Assembly: GCA_023375785.1 (NCBI GenBank)
Contig: SZWC01000039.1
Coordinates: 187,098-251,097 of the forward strand
DNA length: 64,000 bases
Direction: 5' to 3'
Origin: Penium margaritaceum
Lineage: Eukaryota > Streptophyta > Zygnematophyceae > Desmidiales > Peniaceae
The notes beneath the pieces were generated by a model that was not told the DNA's origin, made no database searches, and worked only from the letters and a program-made list of their open reading frames with translations. Shown piece by piece: positions 44,176 to 54,330 of this stretch (within the stretch, counting starts at the first letter, position 1; every line of letters starts with the position of its first letter). The position numbers were made by a program, and so were the translations under genes.

Positions 44176-45145
44176 TTCATGTTGCCAAAATGGCGCACGC
44201 TAGTCTGGTTCTGCTGCTGCTGCTGCTGCTGGCGTTGCTGTGACTGCTGCTGCTGTTGTTGTGGAGATTGCTGCTTTTGCTGCTGTTGCTGCTGCTGCTG
44301 CTGCTCTTTCTGGTCCCTCTTGAACTTGAAGCACTCTTTCTTGTAGTGCCCCTCTTTCTGGCAATAGTGGCACTTGCCCTTCTTCTTGCCTCTCTGCTGC
44401 CCTGACTGCTGCTGATGCTGGTTGCGTGAGCCCATGGCCATGAAGGCTGCTTCACTGCTGCTGCCGCCATTGCGCTTTGCCGCATTGCGACGCAATTCCA
44501 CTTGCACCAGGTGTGTGCAGATGAAGTCGAGGTCGAGAGTTGGCTGGCACTCCAGCGTCTCTCGTACTGTGTCGTAGCTGGTTGGGAGTCCCCTCAACAA
44601 GAGGAGGATGAAGCGTGTCTCTTCCACAGGATTGCCGGCCGCTTTCAGCTGCTTCGCCAGCTCCTTTGCCCTGTCCACATACAACTCCATCCCTTCACCA
44701 CCCTACATTTTTAGCGCCATCATCTTTTCCTCCAAAAGCATGAGGAATGCAGGATCCTTGCTCTCATACTTCTTGCACAATGTGTCCCACCCCTCCTTTG
44801 CAGTAGCCTTGTCACTCACGTACTGAAGATGCGGGCTGGAGATGGTGTTAACAAGCAATCTGTAGGCCTGCCTGTCCTTCTTCTTCCACTCCTCGTACAT
44901 CGCTGGTAAAGCCGCAGAAGAACCCGCATCAGCTGCACCCTTTTAAACGTCTTCCCCGCCACCACCTGCGCTACGGTGATGCCTTTTGCGTGTGGAACTG
45001 GAGCCGGCTTGTCGCCGCTCACCACCTCCCACAAGCCCCTCTCCTCCAAAAGGAGGCGGGTACGGATCTTCCAAAACGTAAAGTTGGCACGTCTCTCCAG
45101 CCTCTCCAAAGGCTGGGCTGCTGTCACAACGCTAGCTGCTGCCAT
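44176..45145 (-). pseudogene. A1 Gag remnant with Gln-rich linker
   Basis: Starts at 45145 (MAAASVVTAAQPLERLERRA) and contains FWKIRTRLLLEERGLWEVVSGD, YEEWKKKDRQAYRLLVNTI, SDKATAKEGWDTLCKKYESK, ELAKQLKAAGNPVEETRFIL and the perfect knuckle CHYCQKEGHYKKEC (about 44330-44375). A tract of more than 30 residues, nearly all glutamine, follows (44215-44310), then the NMNVAKEVRDRLF block leading into protease. Gag coats element RNA in particles. The Gln tract between knuckle and protease is a family trait. Few breaks. Confidence 0.9.
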
Positions 45146-45792
45146 TTTGAGCCTTGGTGATGCTCAGCGCTGCCCTTGGATGGCGGCGCTACCCCTGTTT
45201 CTGTTGCTGCTTCTGCCAGAAATCTGTCTGACTAAACATGGACTGTAGGTGCCAGCAGACTAGGAATTTTGAAAACCTGAGCCCACCACTGGAAAATGCA
45301 GCTCAAAACCTTTCAGATCGACTCATAAAACAGGGTCATCAACAGGGGATTTTGAAAGATATGCCCTCTTGAAAACAGGGTATGCTTCTGCTCCTACTCC
45401 AACTCAGACCAGCCCATTTGTAAACAGCATTTCTCCTAAACGAATCAATGGAATGAAAATATTTTTGCACCAATGGAAAGCTTAGAAAAAATACTACAAT
45501 TCGCATGTGCCATGTTTTAAATTTGACAAAGAAATGAGAGAGTTATGGTCATCACAAGGCGACAGTCTTACTCATAGAGAAGAGTGTAGCCCTGGCCGAC
45601 CTCATTTTGAGCATAACTCTCAATCCGACCGTTGGATCTTTGCGATCAGGGGCTCGTTGGAAAGCTTGTCTCTTGAACTTGAATATTTTGTGGTTGATTG
45701 TCAAATCTGGTGAAGGTTGCACCCCAATCCGTCACTCTCAAAGTGACGGCCTGTGCTGGCTGGAAGTGGCAGAACTTGGCTTTGATACCAAA
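45146..45792 (-). other. A1 leader and primer site
   Basis: Family leader, about 645 bp. The primer site reads TTTGGTATCAAAGCCAAG on the minus strand (45775-45792), directly beside the 5' LTR. Confidence 0.88.
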
Positions 45793-46529
45793 TGTTGGAA
45801 CTTGAGGAGAGAGGGAGCCTTGGAGCAGCGAGCATGTGTGATTGGAAGGGCATCACTTGTGCTGAAGAATGGTTGTTCAATCACTCAAAATGATGGAGTA
45901 CATATAGAGCTAGAGCTTGGGCAAGTCAGCCCTCTCACAAGCCACACCACTTAGCCATGGAGGCTAAGGCTCACACACTAGAGTCCATAATCTCACACAA
46001 GGGAGGAAATCAGCCTAGCAATCAGGCTGACCACTCACACACGACCTAGAGAGCTAGAGAATGCTCTCATGGCATACTCCTAATGGTCACATAACCCACA
46101 AACCCATGGAGAATCGCCATGTGTCCATGGCTAGCACACAAGGATCTCACCTCACCTAAAAAGTAAGGAGAGGTACCTTTATCCTAGTCAGCACACTCTG
46201 ACTAGGCAATCCTAAGAGCAAGGACCTTTTTGGATATTTCTCCCATCAGGTCTTGATCCTGGACCTCTTACTTTTTCTTTTCTCAGGCTAAGGGATGGAG
46301 CCATCACCCATGCCCACCCAGACATCGACGGTCCATGACCCCCGAAACTTCGAAAATTCATATCTTCCAATCCGATCGTTGGATCGGTCTCAAAATTGGG
46401 CCGTAAACATTTTGCCACCTGATCTTTCCAATGGTGAAGTCGGATTGGCGATCGGAGCAGGCATCTGGTACTTTCCTAGAACTTGCTCCTGTGGACCTGA
46501 AACTGAGCTAGATGGCTCCTTTCCCAACA
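45793..46529 (-). repeat. A1 5' LTR
   Basis: TGTTGGAACTTGAGG...CCCAACA, 737 bp, followed by the TCTAC duplication and A2 integrase sequence (CGAGAGGGATACAGGCC). Confidence 0.95.
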
Positions 46530-47684
46530 TCTACGAGAGGGATACAGGCCACGTCATCATCTCCAGGGAGGTCGTCTTCAACGAGAGCAACGTCATCGAC
46601 AGCAATACTGTCTATGAAGAGGCAACAGAACCAGCAGCTGACGAGACAGTGGGAGCAGAAATTCTTCCTGACCTAGTCTCTCCTTATCCTTCCTCCACTG
46701 TGACAGTGGGAGAATCACTCTACTCTCCTATGTCTGATGCAGCAGATACAATAGCCTCATCGGTAGAAGCAGAGGAGGGAGATGAAGCACCACCAGCAGT
46801 AGCAGTTCTGTCAGCAGTACCGCGTGCGCCGCCCGCTAACGCTCCAGTACTAGGTCGCATGTACCCTCTTAGGGTGCGTTACAAGCCTGGTGAGCGCGGC
46901 CATTTTTGGATGCTCCAGAAACCAGAAGAGATGAACGTCGCAATTGCAGCAGATTCAGATGAGCTAACGTCATACAAGGAGGCCATGGCTGCACCGGATG
47001 CAGCAGATTGGGTGCAAGCCGTGCAGCAGGAGATATAGTCACAGTTGGAAAACGGCACGTGGGAGCTCACTGAGCGTCCACCTAGACGTAAGGTATTCAA
47101 GTGCAAGTAGGTGTTCAAGAAGAAGCGGGGAGGAGATAGTAACTCGGAAAAGTTCAAAGCAAGGCTGGTCGCCAAGGGCTACTCGCAGCAGGAGGGCATC
47201 GACTACACAGAAACGTTTTCCCTTGTTGTACAGTTTGTCTCTGTGCGCACGCTCCTCTCTTATGCAGGAGCTGAGGACTTCGAGGTGCCATGCGCTGGTG
47301 CAACAAGCGGCAGGTGGTCGTGGCCACCTCTAGTACGGGCTGAGTATGTCTCTCTCAGCTTTGGAGCCAAGGAAGCAGTTTGACTCCAGCGTCTCATGGC
47401 GGAGATGAGTTGGAGGATAGCATGCCTTGTTGTTGTGCGCGTCGACAACCAGAGCGCAATCGCACTCGCCAAGAATCATGAGCACCATGCACGCACTAAG
47501 CACATTCACATCGCATATCACTTCATGAGGCACATGGTGCAGGAGGGTGTTATCGAGCTGGAGTTTACTCCAACCAGCAAGCAGGTCGCTGATTTCTGCA
47601 CCAAGTCAGTGACCCTTTAGAAGCAGCAGTTCTGCATGAAGGCATGTGGACTCAGCCCACTTTGACTGCGGCAAAGTGGGAGAT
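46530..47684 (+). pseudogene. A2 Pol remnant, right of A1
   Basis: Continues A2 on the plus strand: the YERDTGHVIISREVVFNESNV block (46530-46600), acidic linker, YPLRVRYKPGERGHFWMLQKPEEMNV (46860-46940), RT start (47040-47290), then RNase H (AEYVSLSFGAKEAV block at 47340-47385, VRVDNQSAIALAKN near 47440-47475, HTKHIHIAYHFMRHMVQEG-like near 47490-47545, and the tail). It ends with GGCAAAGTGGGAGAT, the polypurine tract (47670-47684). Most of RT is missing. Confidence 0.88.
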
Positions 47685-48423
47685 TGTTGGGAAACGAGCC
47701 ATCCGGCTCAGTTTCAGGTCCATAGGAGCAAGTTTTGAGTAAAGTACCAGATGCCTCCTCCGATCGTTTATCCGACTTCTTCATTGGAAAGATCAGGTGG
47801 TAAAATGTCTACGGTCCAAGTTTGAGGCCGATCCAAAGGTCGGATTAGGAGATATGAATTTTCGAAGATTCGGGGATCATGGACCGCCGATGTCTGGGTG
47901 GCCATGGGTGATGGCTCCATGCCTTAGCCCGAGAAAAGGAAAAAGCAAGAGGTCGAGGGTCAAGACCTGATGGGAGAAATATCCAAAAAGGTCCTTGGTC
48001 TTAGGATTGCCTTGTCAGAGTGTGCTGACTAGGATAAAGGTACCTCTCCTTACTTTTTAGGTGAGGTGAGATCATTGTGTGCTAGCCATGGACACATGAC
48101 GATTCTCCATGGGTTTATGGGTTATGTGAATATTAGGACTGTGCCATGAGAGCATTCTCTAGGTCTTTAGGTTGTGTGTGAGTGGTCAGCCTGATTGCTA
48201 GGCTGATTTCCTCCCTTGTATGAGATTATGGACTCTAGTGTGTCAGCCTTAGCCTCCATGGCTAAGTGGTTTGGCTTGTGAGAGGGCTGACTTGTCCAAG
48301 CTCTAGCTCTATATGTACTCCATGGTTTTGGGTGATTGAACGACCATTCATCAGCACAAGTGATGCCCTTCCAATCACACATTCTCGCTGCTCCAAGGGT
48401 CCCTCTCTTCTCCAGATCCTACA
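47685..48423 (+). repeat. A2 3' LTR
   Basis: TGTTGGGAAACGAGCC...CCTACA, about 739 bp, directly after the purine tract. B LTR sequence resumes at 48429 after the CATGG flank. Confidence 0.93.
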
Positions 48424-48428
48424 CATGG

Positions 48429-49168
48429 TACGCCCTCACACGCCTCTCCTCTAAAAACCAAATCCGCGGATACGCATGGAGGCCTCTTTCCACACCCCTC
48501 TTGTCCTCACAAGTGACTTGAACTCCATGAGAAATGTGACAAATCCGCAGGTCAACATCATGGCCGCTTTCCGCCTCTTCCGCGGCACTCTAACTCATCC
48601 CACTGTTGTTGCTGGCAAGTCAATTCTGCGGATTAGGCATCTAGCTCCATTCCGCGTCATTTCCTGCTCACCTTAGCCACAAACACCCTCCCAAACATGC
48701 CCATTCCGCTCTTGACCATCATGATACTTTCTCACGCCCTCTGTGCACCTAAAACTTGCTTCGGTAGCATCCCAAACAACCCAAATCTGTGGCTGAACCT
48801 TGCACCGTGTTGAGGCCTTTCGCAGACCCCAAAGTCACCCAAATTCCCCTCCCATTATGCCTAATCCGCAGACACACCCCCTTCCCTTGTTTTGCCATTT
48901 CCACGGAACCCCTAATGTGAAGCCATTGTTACTGAATAGCCAATTCCGCAGGTCTACCACCAGGCACAATTCCAGCCTTCCCCACACCCATAAACAGCCC
49001 AGCACTAGTCCAGAAAGGTGCCCATTCCGCCCTTCCACCATGAGTATTAACTGTGGTTCTCTCCCTTTGCCCAAAGACCACCCTCACTCGCCTCAACTCC
49101 ATCACGGAAGTCCATGACTCGGTCTGCCTTGCGGAATATTTGCGTGCGCGGTACATTTCATGTAAACA
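48429..49168. repeat. B LTR2, second part
   Basis: Matches 33205-33946 of LTR1 (CGCCCTCACACGCCTCTCC onward) and ends TAAACA. It is followed by AACGT and Copia-C LTR sequence. Confidence 0.88.
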
Positions 49169-49377
49169 AACGTCCAAGCCACAAGGAGTTGTCCTAGGTA
49201 GTATTTGCTGCCTATACTATCCACATTAGACCAAGGGGACTTGCTCCAAAGGAGCAGTGCATGCCTTATCTATGTGGAGCAGACTTAGGGGACTTACTCC
49301 AAAGGAGCAGTGCATGCCTAGTCCGTCTTGTACCTATCCAAATATCGGCCATGGACAAGGAGCATATGACGTCAACA

Positions 49378-50253
49378 CATACCTCCAAGGGTAGATCTTG
49401 TCCTTGGTCCTTGTGTGGTAGGTGCAAGTTTAGCCGTTGTGGTTGATGAAGCACATGGAGTTGATTCCGCTGATGGAAGTGATTTGCGTACTTGGAGAGA
49501 GAGAGAGAGTACCAGAGTTGGGCAAATCGTGTCCTACAACTGGTGTGTATGGACCTATGACTCTTTGTCAACCGGCCTGAGGCAAACACACTAGAAAACA
49601 GGGTCGGCAGAATAACTTGCCGTCTGCACCTAGCATTGTAGCTACGAGAAGATATCATCCTCAGCAAAGCAGTTCGACACTGAGCAGTTCCTAAGCAAAT
49701 GTGTCCATTTAACACTTGGTCACTTTTACGCAAGGTGCTAGTCAAAGACTAAGTCCTAGGGCTTAGAACAACCATTGTCTTCTTTACAGTGTTCCTTAGT
49801 TGGACAACTCTGTTAGGAGTATCTTAGGCCAGATTGTATGATAAGAATGAGGAATGAGCATAGTACATAATGTCCCTTGCCTGGCTTGTATGGTGTATGG
49901 ATCGTTTTGGGGTATGTATGGCAGTTTTGGGGTGGTCGCTCCACACCACCTCACCAGTCCGCTAACTGGCGCATCCATTGACTGCCAACAGGTATACTCT
50001 CCTCATGAATGGAAAAATGTCTAAGAAGGTTCCTCTATGTAGGAAGGTCAAAAACCTTCATGTGCATATCAAGGCTTGATCGCATGACCTCTTGTTCCAA
50101 AGTCTAATATGCTATCCGTTGTGCTACACTTTTGGTGTCTCTCTTGGAAGTGCACCACAAGCAAGGTTTCGGAGACTTATTCCAAGGGAGGAGTGTATGC
50201 TCAATCTGTCCAAAATGCCATAGCAGTGGCTTTCGCACAAAGAAAAAATGACA
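49378..50253 (-). mobile_element. Copia-D 5' end: leader and 5' LTR
   Basis: Minus-strand D LTR at 49566-50253 (about 688 bp, starting TGTCATTTTTTCTTTGTGCG on the minus strand), with the anticodon-arm primer site at about 49551-49563 and a leader to 49378. The tRNA-like block is on the minus strand near 50065-50135 (TAGCACAACGGATAGC). Gag and the rest are missing; a C LTR abuts on the left. It is more diverged than the D element at 7724-13098. A run of about 7 AG repeats lies at 49495-49510. Confidence 0.8.
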
Positions 50254-50258
50254 CTTAT

Positions 50259-50610
50259 ATACTAACTCCTCCTCCTTTCATTCGTCCAAGATGGTGATGA
50301 GAGGACCCTTGCTTTTAGGGGGCACCAGAACGAGGATGCATATATGATTCCATGAAGATGAACATGGCGTGACTCATGCACAAATGTCGCAAGGATCGCA
50401 AGCGTGATGTGATTTTGGTACTTAATTCTTCATATACACGATCATCTTCAAGTGGTTCAACCTCTTCTCCAAGTAGCATTTTCAATTAGCTGCGTACTCT
50501 TGTGATGAGCTCAAACTGCCATTTCTACATGGGAAAACCACGTGTAGTAAACTTTCACATGCTGCCATTCACTTGCTCAAGGCTGAGTGTCTTAGGTATT
50601 GTCATAGTTT
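50259..50610 (-). pseudogene. Copia-C Gag remnant, strongly decayed
   Basis: Minus-strand match to the N-terminal part of C Gag (55929-56170): the MTIPKTLSLEQVNGSM-like start near 50605, the FELITRVRS-like and LGEEVEPLED-like blocks near 50440-50510, and the SHAMFIFMES-like region near 50350-50380. It is too decayed to give an open frame. Confidence 0.65.
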
Positions 50611-51074
50611 TTCTCTACTTCTCTACTTCTTTGCTTCCTTAAGGCTGATATAGGCTGATGTAGGCTATCATCTACTTTCCGTTTCAAAGGTGCGGATCTC
50701 TTGTTCCCTCGTCACCTGTTTATGACTTGCAAACAAAGAAGAATGCATTGGAGCAAATCCAAGATCGTATCCTCAAGGGTGGAGCTAATCTTGATTAGGA
50801 TCCTAGAGCCGACTTCCAAGGATAGAGCCTCACCTTCGCCCTTGTTCGCTAAGTTCCAACACATGCCATAAGAGTTGATGGAGCAGATGGAGCTCATGAA
50901 ACTCAGGCATGTTTCAAAACAAAAGGGTAATAAAGCATGCAGAAGCGTACATTATACCTAGTTAGTATGGATCCAAAACCTATCGTCAATCGACCCCAGG
51001 CAACAGACTAGAAAACAAGGCTAACATGATGGTACATGCTCTCTTCTCTTAGTATGTCAAGTAGGAGGATATAT

Positions 51075-52554
51075 TGTTGGAACTGGAGGAGAGAGGGATT
51101 CTTGGAGCAACAAACACGTGGGACTAGAAGGACATCACTTGTGCTAAAGAATGGTTATTAATTCACTCAAAATGATGGAGTATACATAGAGCTAGAGCTT
51201 GGGCATGTTCGGAAAGGAGCCATCCGGCTCAGTTTCAGGTCCATAGGAGCAAGTTCCAGGAAAGTACCAGATGCCTGCTCCAATCGCCGATCCAACTTCA
51301 CCATTGGAAAGATCAGGTGGCAGAATATCTACGGTCAAAGTTTGAGGCCGATCCAACGGTTGGATTGGGAGATATGAATTTTCAAAGTTTTGGGGGTCAT
51401 GGACCGTCGATGTCTGGGTGGGCATGGGTGATGGCTCCATGCCTTAGCCTAAGAAAAGAAAAAGGCAAGAAGTCCAGGGTCAAGACCTGATGGGAGAAGT
51501 ATCCATAAAGGTCCTTGGTCTTAGGATTGCCTTGTCAGAGTGTGCTGACTAGGATAAAGGTGCCTCTCCTTACTTTTTAGGTGAGGTGAGATCCTTGTGT
51601 GCTAGCCATGGACACATGGCGATTCTCCATGGGTTTGTGGGTTATGTGACCACTAGAAGTGTGCCATGAGAGCATTCTCTAGCTCTCTAGGTGGTTTGTG
51701 AGTGGTCAGCCTGATTGCTAGGCTGATTTCCTCCCTTGTGTGCGATTATGGACTCTAGTGTGTGAGCCTTAGCCTGCATGGCTAAGTAGTGTGGCTTCTG
51801 AGAGGGCTGACTTGCCCAAGCTTTAGCTCTATATGTACTCCATCATTTTGAGTGATTAAACAACCATTCTTTAGCACAAGTGATGCCCTTCCAAGCACAC
51901 ATGCTCGCTGCTCCAAGGCTCCCTCTCTCCTCCAGTTCCAACAAGGCAAGTGAGCCCTCCCACAAGCCACATCACAGCCATGGAGGCTAAGGTTCACACA
52001 CTAGAGTCCAAAACCTAACACAAGAGGGGAAATCAGCCTAGCCATCAGGCTGACCACTCACACACAACCTAGAGAGCTAGAAAATGCTCTCATGGCACAC
52101 TCCTAGTGGTGACATAATCCACAATCCCATAGAGAATCTTTATACGTCCATAGCTAGCAAACAAGGATCTCACCTCACCTAAAAAGTAAGGAAAGGTACC
52201 TTTTTCCTAGTTAGCACACTCTGGCAAGGCAACCCAGGAATCTAGGACCTTTTTGGATTTGTCTCCCATCAGTTCTTGACCCTGGACCTCTTACTCTTTT
52301 TCTTTTCTTAGGCTAAGGCATGGTGCCACCGCCCATGGTCACCCAGATATCGGCGGTCGGTGACCTCGGAAACTTTGAAAATTCATATCTCCCAATCCGA
52401 CTGTTGGATCGGCCTCAATCGTGGACCGTAGGCATTCTGCCACTTGATCTTGTCAATGGTGAAATTGGATCGACGATCGAAGGGGGTATCTGGTAGTTTC
52501 CGGGAACTTGCTCTTGTGGACCTGAAACTGAGCATGATAGCTCCTTTCCCAACA
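51075..52554 (-). mobile_element. Lone Copia-A LTR, itself interrupted
   Basis: TGTTGGAACTGGAGG at 51075 to CCCAACA at 52554, with C LTR sequence on both sides and no internal A sequence, so a solo LTR. Flanks TATAT and GATAT are a near-perfect target duplication. A second A LTR in the opposite orientation occupies 51206-51943. Confidence 0.85.
51206..51943 (+). mobile_element. Lone Copia-A LTR inside another A LTR
   Basis: 738 bp, TGTTCGGAAAGGAGCC...GTTCCAACA, in sense orientation inside a minus-oriented A LTR. Flanks are GGGCA (51201-51205) and AGGCA (51944-51948), one mismatch. The outer LTR resumes at AAGTGAGCCCTCCCACAAGCC. This is a clear case of A inserting into A and then being reduced to one LTR. 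Confidence 0.9.
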
Positions 52555-53226
52555 GATATTACCCTCTGAATCAGGATTCTTAACTGAGCAATTCATAGGA
52601 ATTATTTCTTTGACGAGTGTCATGATTACATCATCCTTTTGGTTTAAGGAGAAAACTCCTCGGGACTAGACCAACTAATGTTTCTTTAGTGTCTGTCTTT
52701 GGTACTTAACTCTGTGAGGATTATCAACGATACAAACTTTTATCATCGACAAGTAAGAGATACGTACTTATAATCCTAGAGAAAGGCTCTAGCCTAGCAC
52801 CGCAAAAGCTCCTTCCATGAGCTATTTGAAGGCAATCCATCATTCTACCTATCAACATGGCACTTTCGTTTACCACCAATAGGTACGATTGAGAATAATG
52901 AACATTTGACGGTTATCAGCTGTCTCTGAGAATTTTCCTTTCCTCCTTTTGGTCCCAAAGCAAATAACTCACTAGGTTCAGATTTTACCAAGTGACCTCT
53001 TGCTCTAGAGACTAACTTTGAAACATGTAAAGCAAAGAAACGTTTCCCAGGTAGTGTTTGCTGGCTTTACTATCTAGTTGAGACTAGGGGGTCTTACTCC
53101 AAATGAGTAGTGGATGCTTTCTTTGTGTAGACTAAACTCAAGAGAATTACTCCAACGGAGTAATACGTGTATTGTTTGTCCTTTGCTTTCCAAAGGTTAG
53201 CTATGGACAAGACGTACATACGATCA

Positions 53227-53274
53227 AAAGCTTGTTGGAATTTTGTACAAAAGTGGTTGGTGGCAATCTCTACT
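53227..53274. other. Unassigned 48 bp between inverted C LTRs
   Basis: AGCTTGTTGGAATTTTGTAC and following bases match none of the four families clearly. They lie between the end of a minus-oriented C LTR and the start of a plus-oriented one, so the two C LTRs face each other head to head. Confidence 0.5.
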
Positions 53275-53958
53275 TGATATGCGATGTTTGGATAGGTATG
53301 GGACGGACTAGGCATGCACTCCTCCCTTGGGATAAATCCCCCGAGTCTGGTCTAGATAAACAAGACATGCACTGCTCCTTTTGAGCAAGTTCCGTTGGTC
53401 TGATCTGGATAGTATAGCCAGAAAAAACACTACCTAGGACAACTCCTGGTGGCTTAGACGTTCGAGAGTTAGTCTCTAGAGCGAGAGGTCACTGGGTCAA
53501 ATCCGAGCCCGGTGACTAATTTTCTTTACGATCAAAAGAGATGGAGGTTCAGGGAGCGCCAATTAGGCAGGGGGGATGACGTAATCCAGATTGCCCATAA
53601 AGTGATACATCAAAGGAGCCACCGCGCCTTTAGGCTAGAGGCTGGCTGTAGGACTATAAGAACCTTTTTGTTGCTTGTCATTGACTACAATTCTTACCTT
53701 TATGACTCCCCACAAGGTTGTCCACAAGAGGCAGACTATGAAGAAACATTGGTTGGTCTAAGCCGCGCGAGTTCACTCGCACAAAAGTGACCAGGTGCTA
53801 AGGACACACTTCAAGGAAGTGATTCCTATGAACTGCTCAGTGTGGAACGTTGGCTCTGAGGGTGATATCATCTCTTGGTTGTAATACCAAGAGCGGTTGG
53901 CGGGAACCATTGTGTCGGAAACTGTTTTCTAGACCCTCGTCTCAGGCGAGTTGACATA

Positions 53959-53973
53959 GGGTTATGGGCCCAC
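53959..53973 (+). promoter_or_regulatory. Primer site, perfect anticodon-arm match
   Basis: GGGTTATGGGCCCAC is the exact complement of GTGGGCCCATAACCC, nucleotides of the anticodon stem and loop of plant initiator-Met tRNA (anticodon CAU), as I recall that tRNA. It begins two bases after the LTR terminal GACA. Confidence 0.75.
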
Positions 53974-54330
53974 AGTAACTAGTAGTAAGGCACGCTTTCG
54001 CGCACTCTCTTGCATTCTCTATCTTGCAACGTGTACCAGCTTCATCAGGTCCATCTGCTCCATCTGCTCCATATGCTCCATTGGCTCCAACAGCGGGTGG
54101 TGGTACTTAGTGAACAAGGGCCAGGGATAAGCTGTACCCTTGGAGGTACGACCCTTAGGCCCTAACCAAGATAAGCTCTGCCCTTGGAGACACGACCCCG
54201 GATTCGCTAGTGTGTATTTTTTCTCTGTTTGCAGACGATGAACAGCTAAGGGGTAAGCGACAAATCTGCACCTTCTACACCGGTAGTAGAGAACATTCTA
54301 CATCAGCCTACATGAGCCTCAAGGAAGCCA

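Larger units (their letters stand above)
39425..46529 (-). mobile_element. Copia-A element A1, innermost, whole length but broken
   Basis: Minus-strand A element inside A2. 3' LTR 39425-40444, interior 40445-45792, 5' LTR 45793-46529. Perfect duplication TCTAC at 39420-39424 and 46530-46534. Four single-N joins inside it come with locally repeated or missing sequence, so its apparent length is partly assembly. Over the 330 bp compared, the LTRs differ by about 6 percent, the least of any pair here. It keeps the longest open gag and integrase stretches of the family but has several breaks. It is the youngest layer of the four-level nest. Confidence 0.94.
35785..48423 (+). mobile_element. Copia-A element A2, host of A1, broken
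   Basis: Plus-strand A element. 5' LTR 35785-36517 (733 bp), primer site, leader, gag, protease and integrase lie before 39424. A1 follows (39425-46529), then the integrase end, RT/RNase H end and 3' LTR (47685-48423). The target duplication CTTGG/CATGG (35780-35784, 48424-48428) has one mismatch, and the uninterrupted site is visible in B LTR1 near 33205. The interior right of A1 is shortened in RT. Many breaks; younger than B and older than A1. Confidence 0.93.
32071..49168. mobile_element. B: non-coding LTR element with very long LTRs
   Basis: Two direct repeats of about 1.88 kb surround about 0.70 kb. LTR1 is 32071-33946. LTR2 is 34649-35784 plus 48429-49168, split by the A2 element. Ends are TGTTGTCCC and TAAACA. 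Perfect 5-bp target duplication AACGT lies at 32066-32070 and 49169-49173. Neither LTR nor interior shows a gag or pol motif. A sampled part of the LTRs differs by about 10-12 percent, so it is older than the elements inside it. It is of the LARD/TRIM-like non-autonomous class. The orientation is unsettled; a purine-rich tract on the minus strand beside LTR1 favours minus. Confidence 0.88.
30197..49377 (-). mobile_element. Copia-C 5' half, holding the B/A2/A1 nest
   Basis: Minus-strand C element. Protease and gag are at 30197-31471, leader at 31472-31655, and the 5' LTR at 31656-32070 and 49169-49377. The LTR is split by the B element with duplication AACGT on both sides (32066-32070, 49169-49173). 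On the minus strand the LTR starts TGTTGACGTCATATGCTCC, giving the cleanest start of the C LTR. Its 3' half is missing, cut by the A5 LTR at 30196. Part of the LTR end and leader is also lost near 31655. Broken. Confidence 0.85.
50254..53226 (-). mobile_element. Copia-C 5' end with a lone A LTR inside its LTR
   Basis: Minus-strand C element: gag fragment 50259-50610, leader 50611-50980, 5' LTR 50984-51074 continued at 52555-53226. The LTR is split by a lone A LTR (51075-52554). The C LTR reads across the insertion without loss (GATAT on the left, GATATTACC on the right). Old, strongly diverged and broken; the 3' half is absent. Confidence 0.78.

Noticed and set aside
44177-44485. Ser-rich open frame beside the A1 gag
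   Set aside because: It is the shifted reading of the CAG-type triplet tract that encodes glutamine in gag; similar Ser- or Ala-rich shadows occur at 37780-38133, 28046-28250 and 2701-2886.
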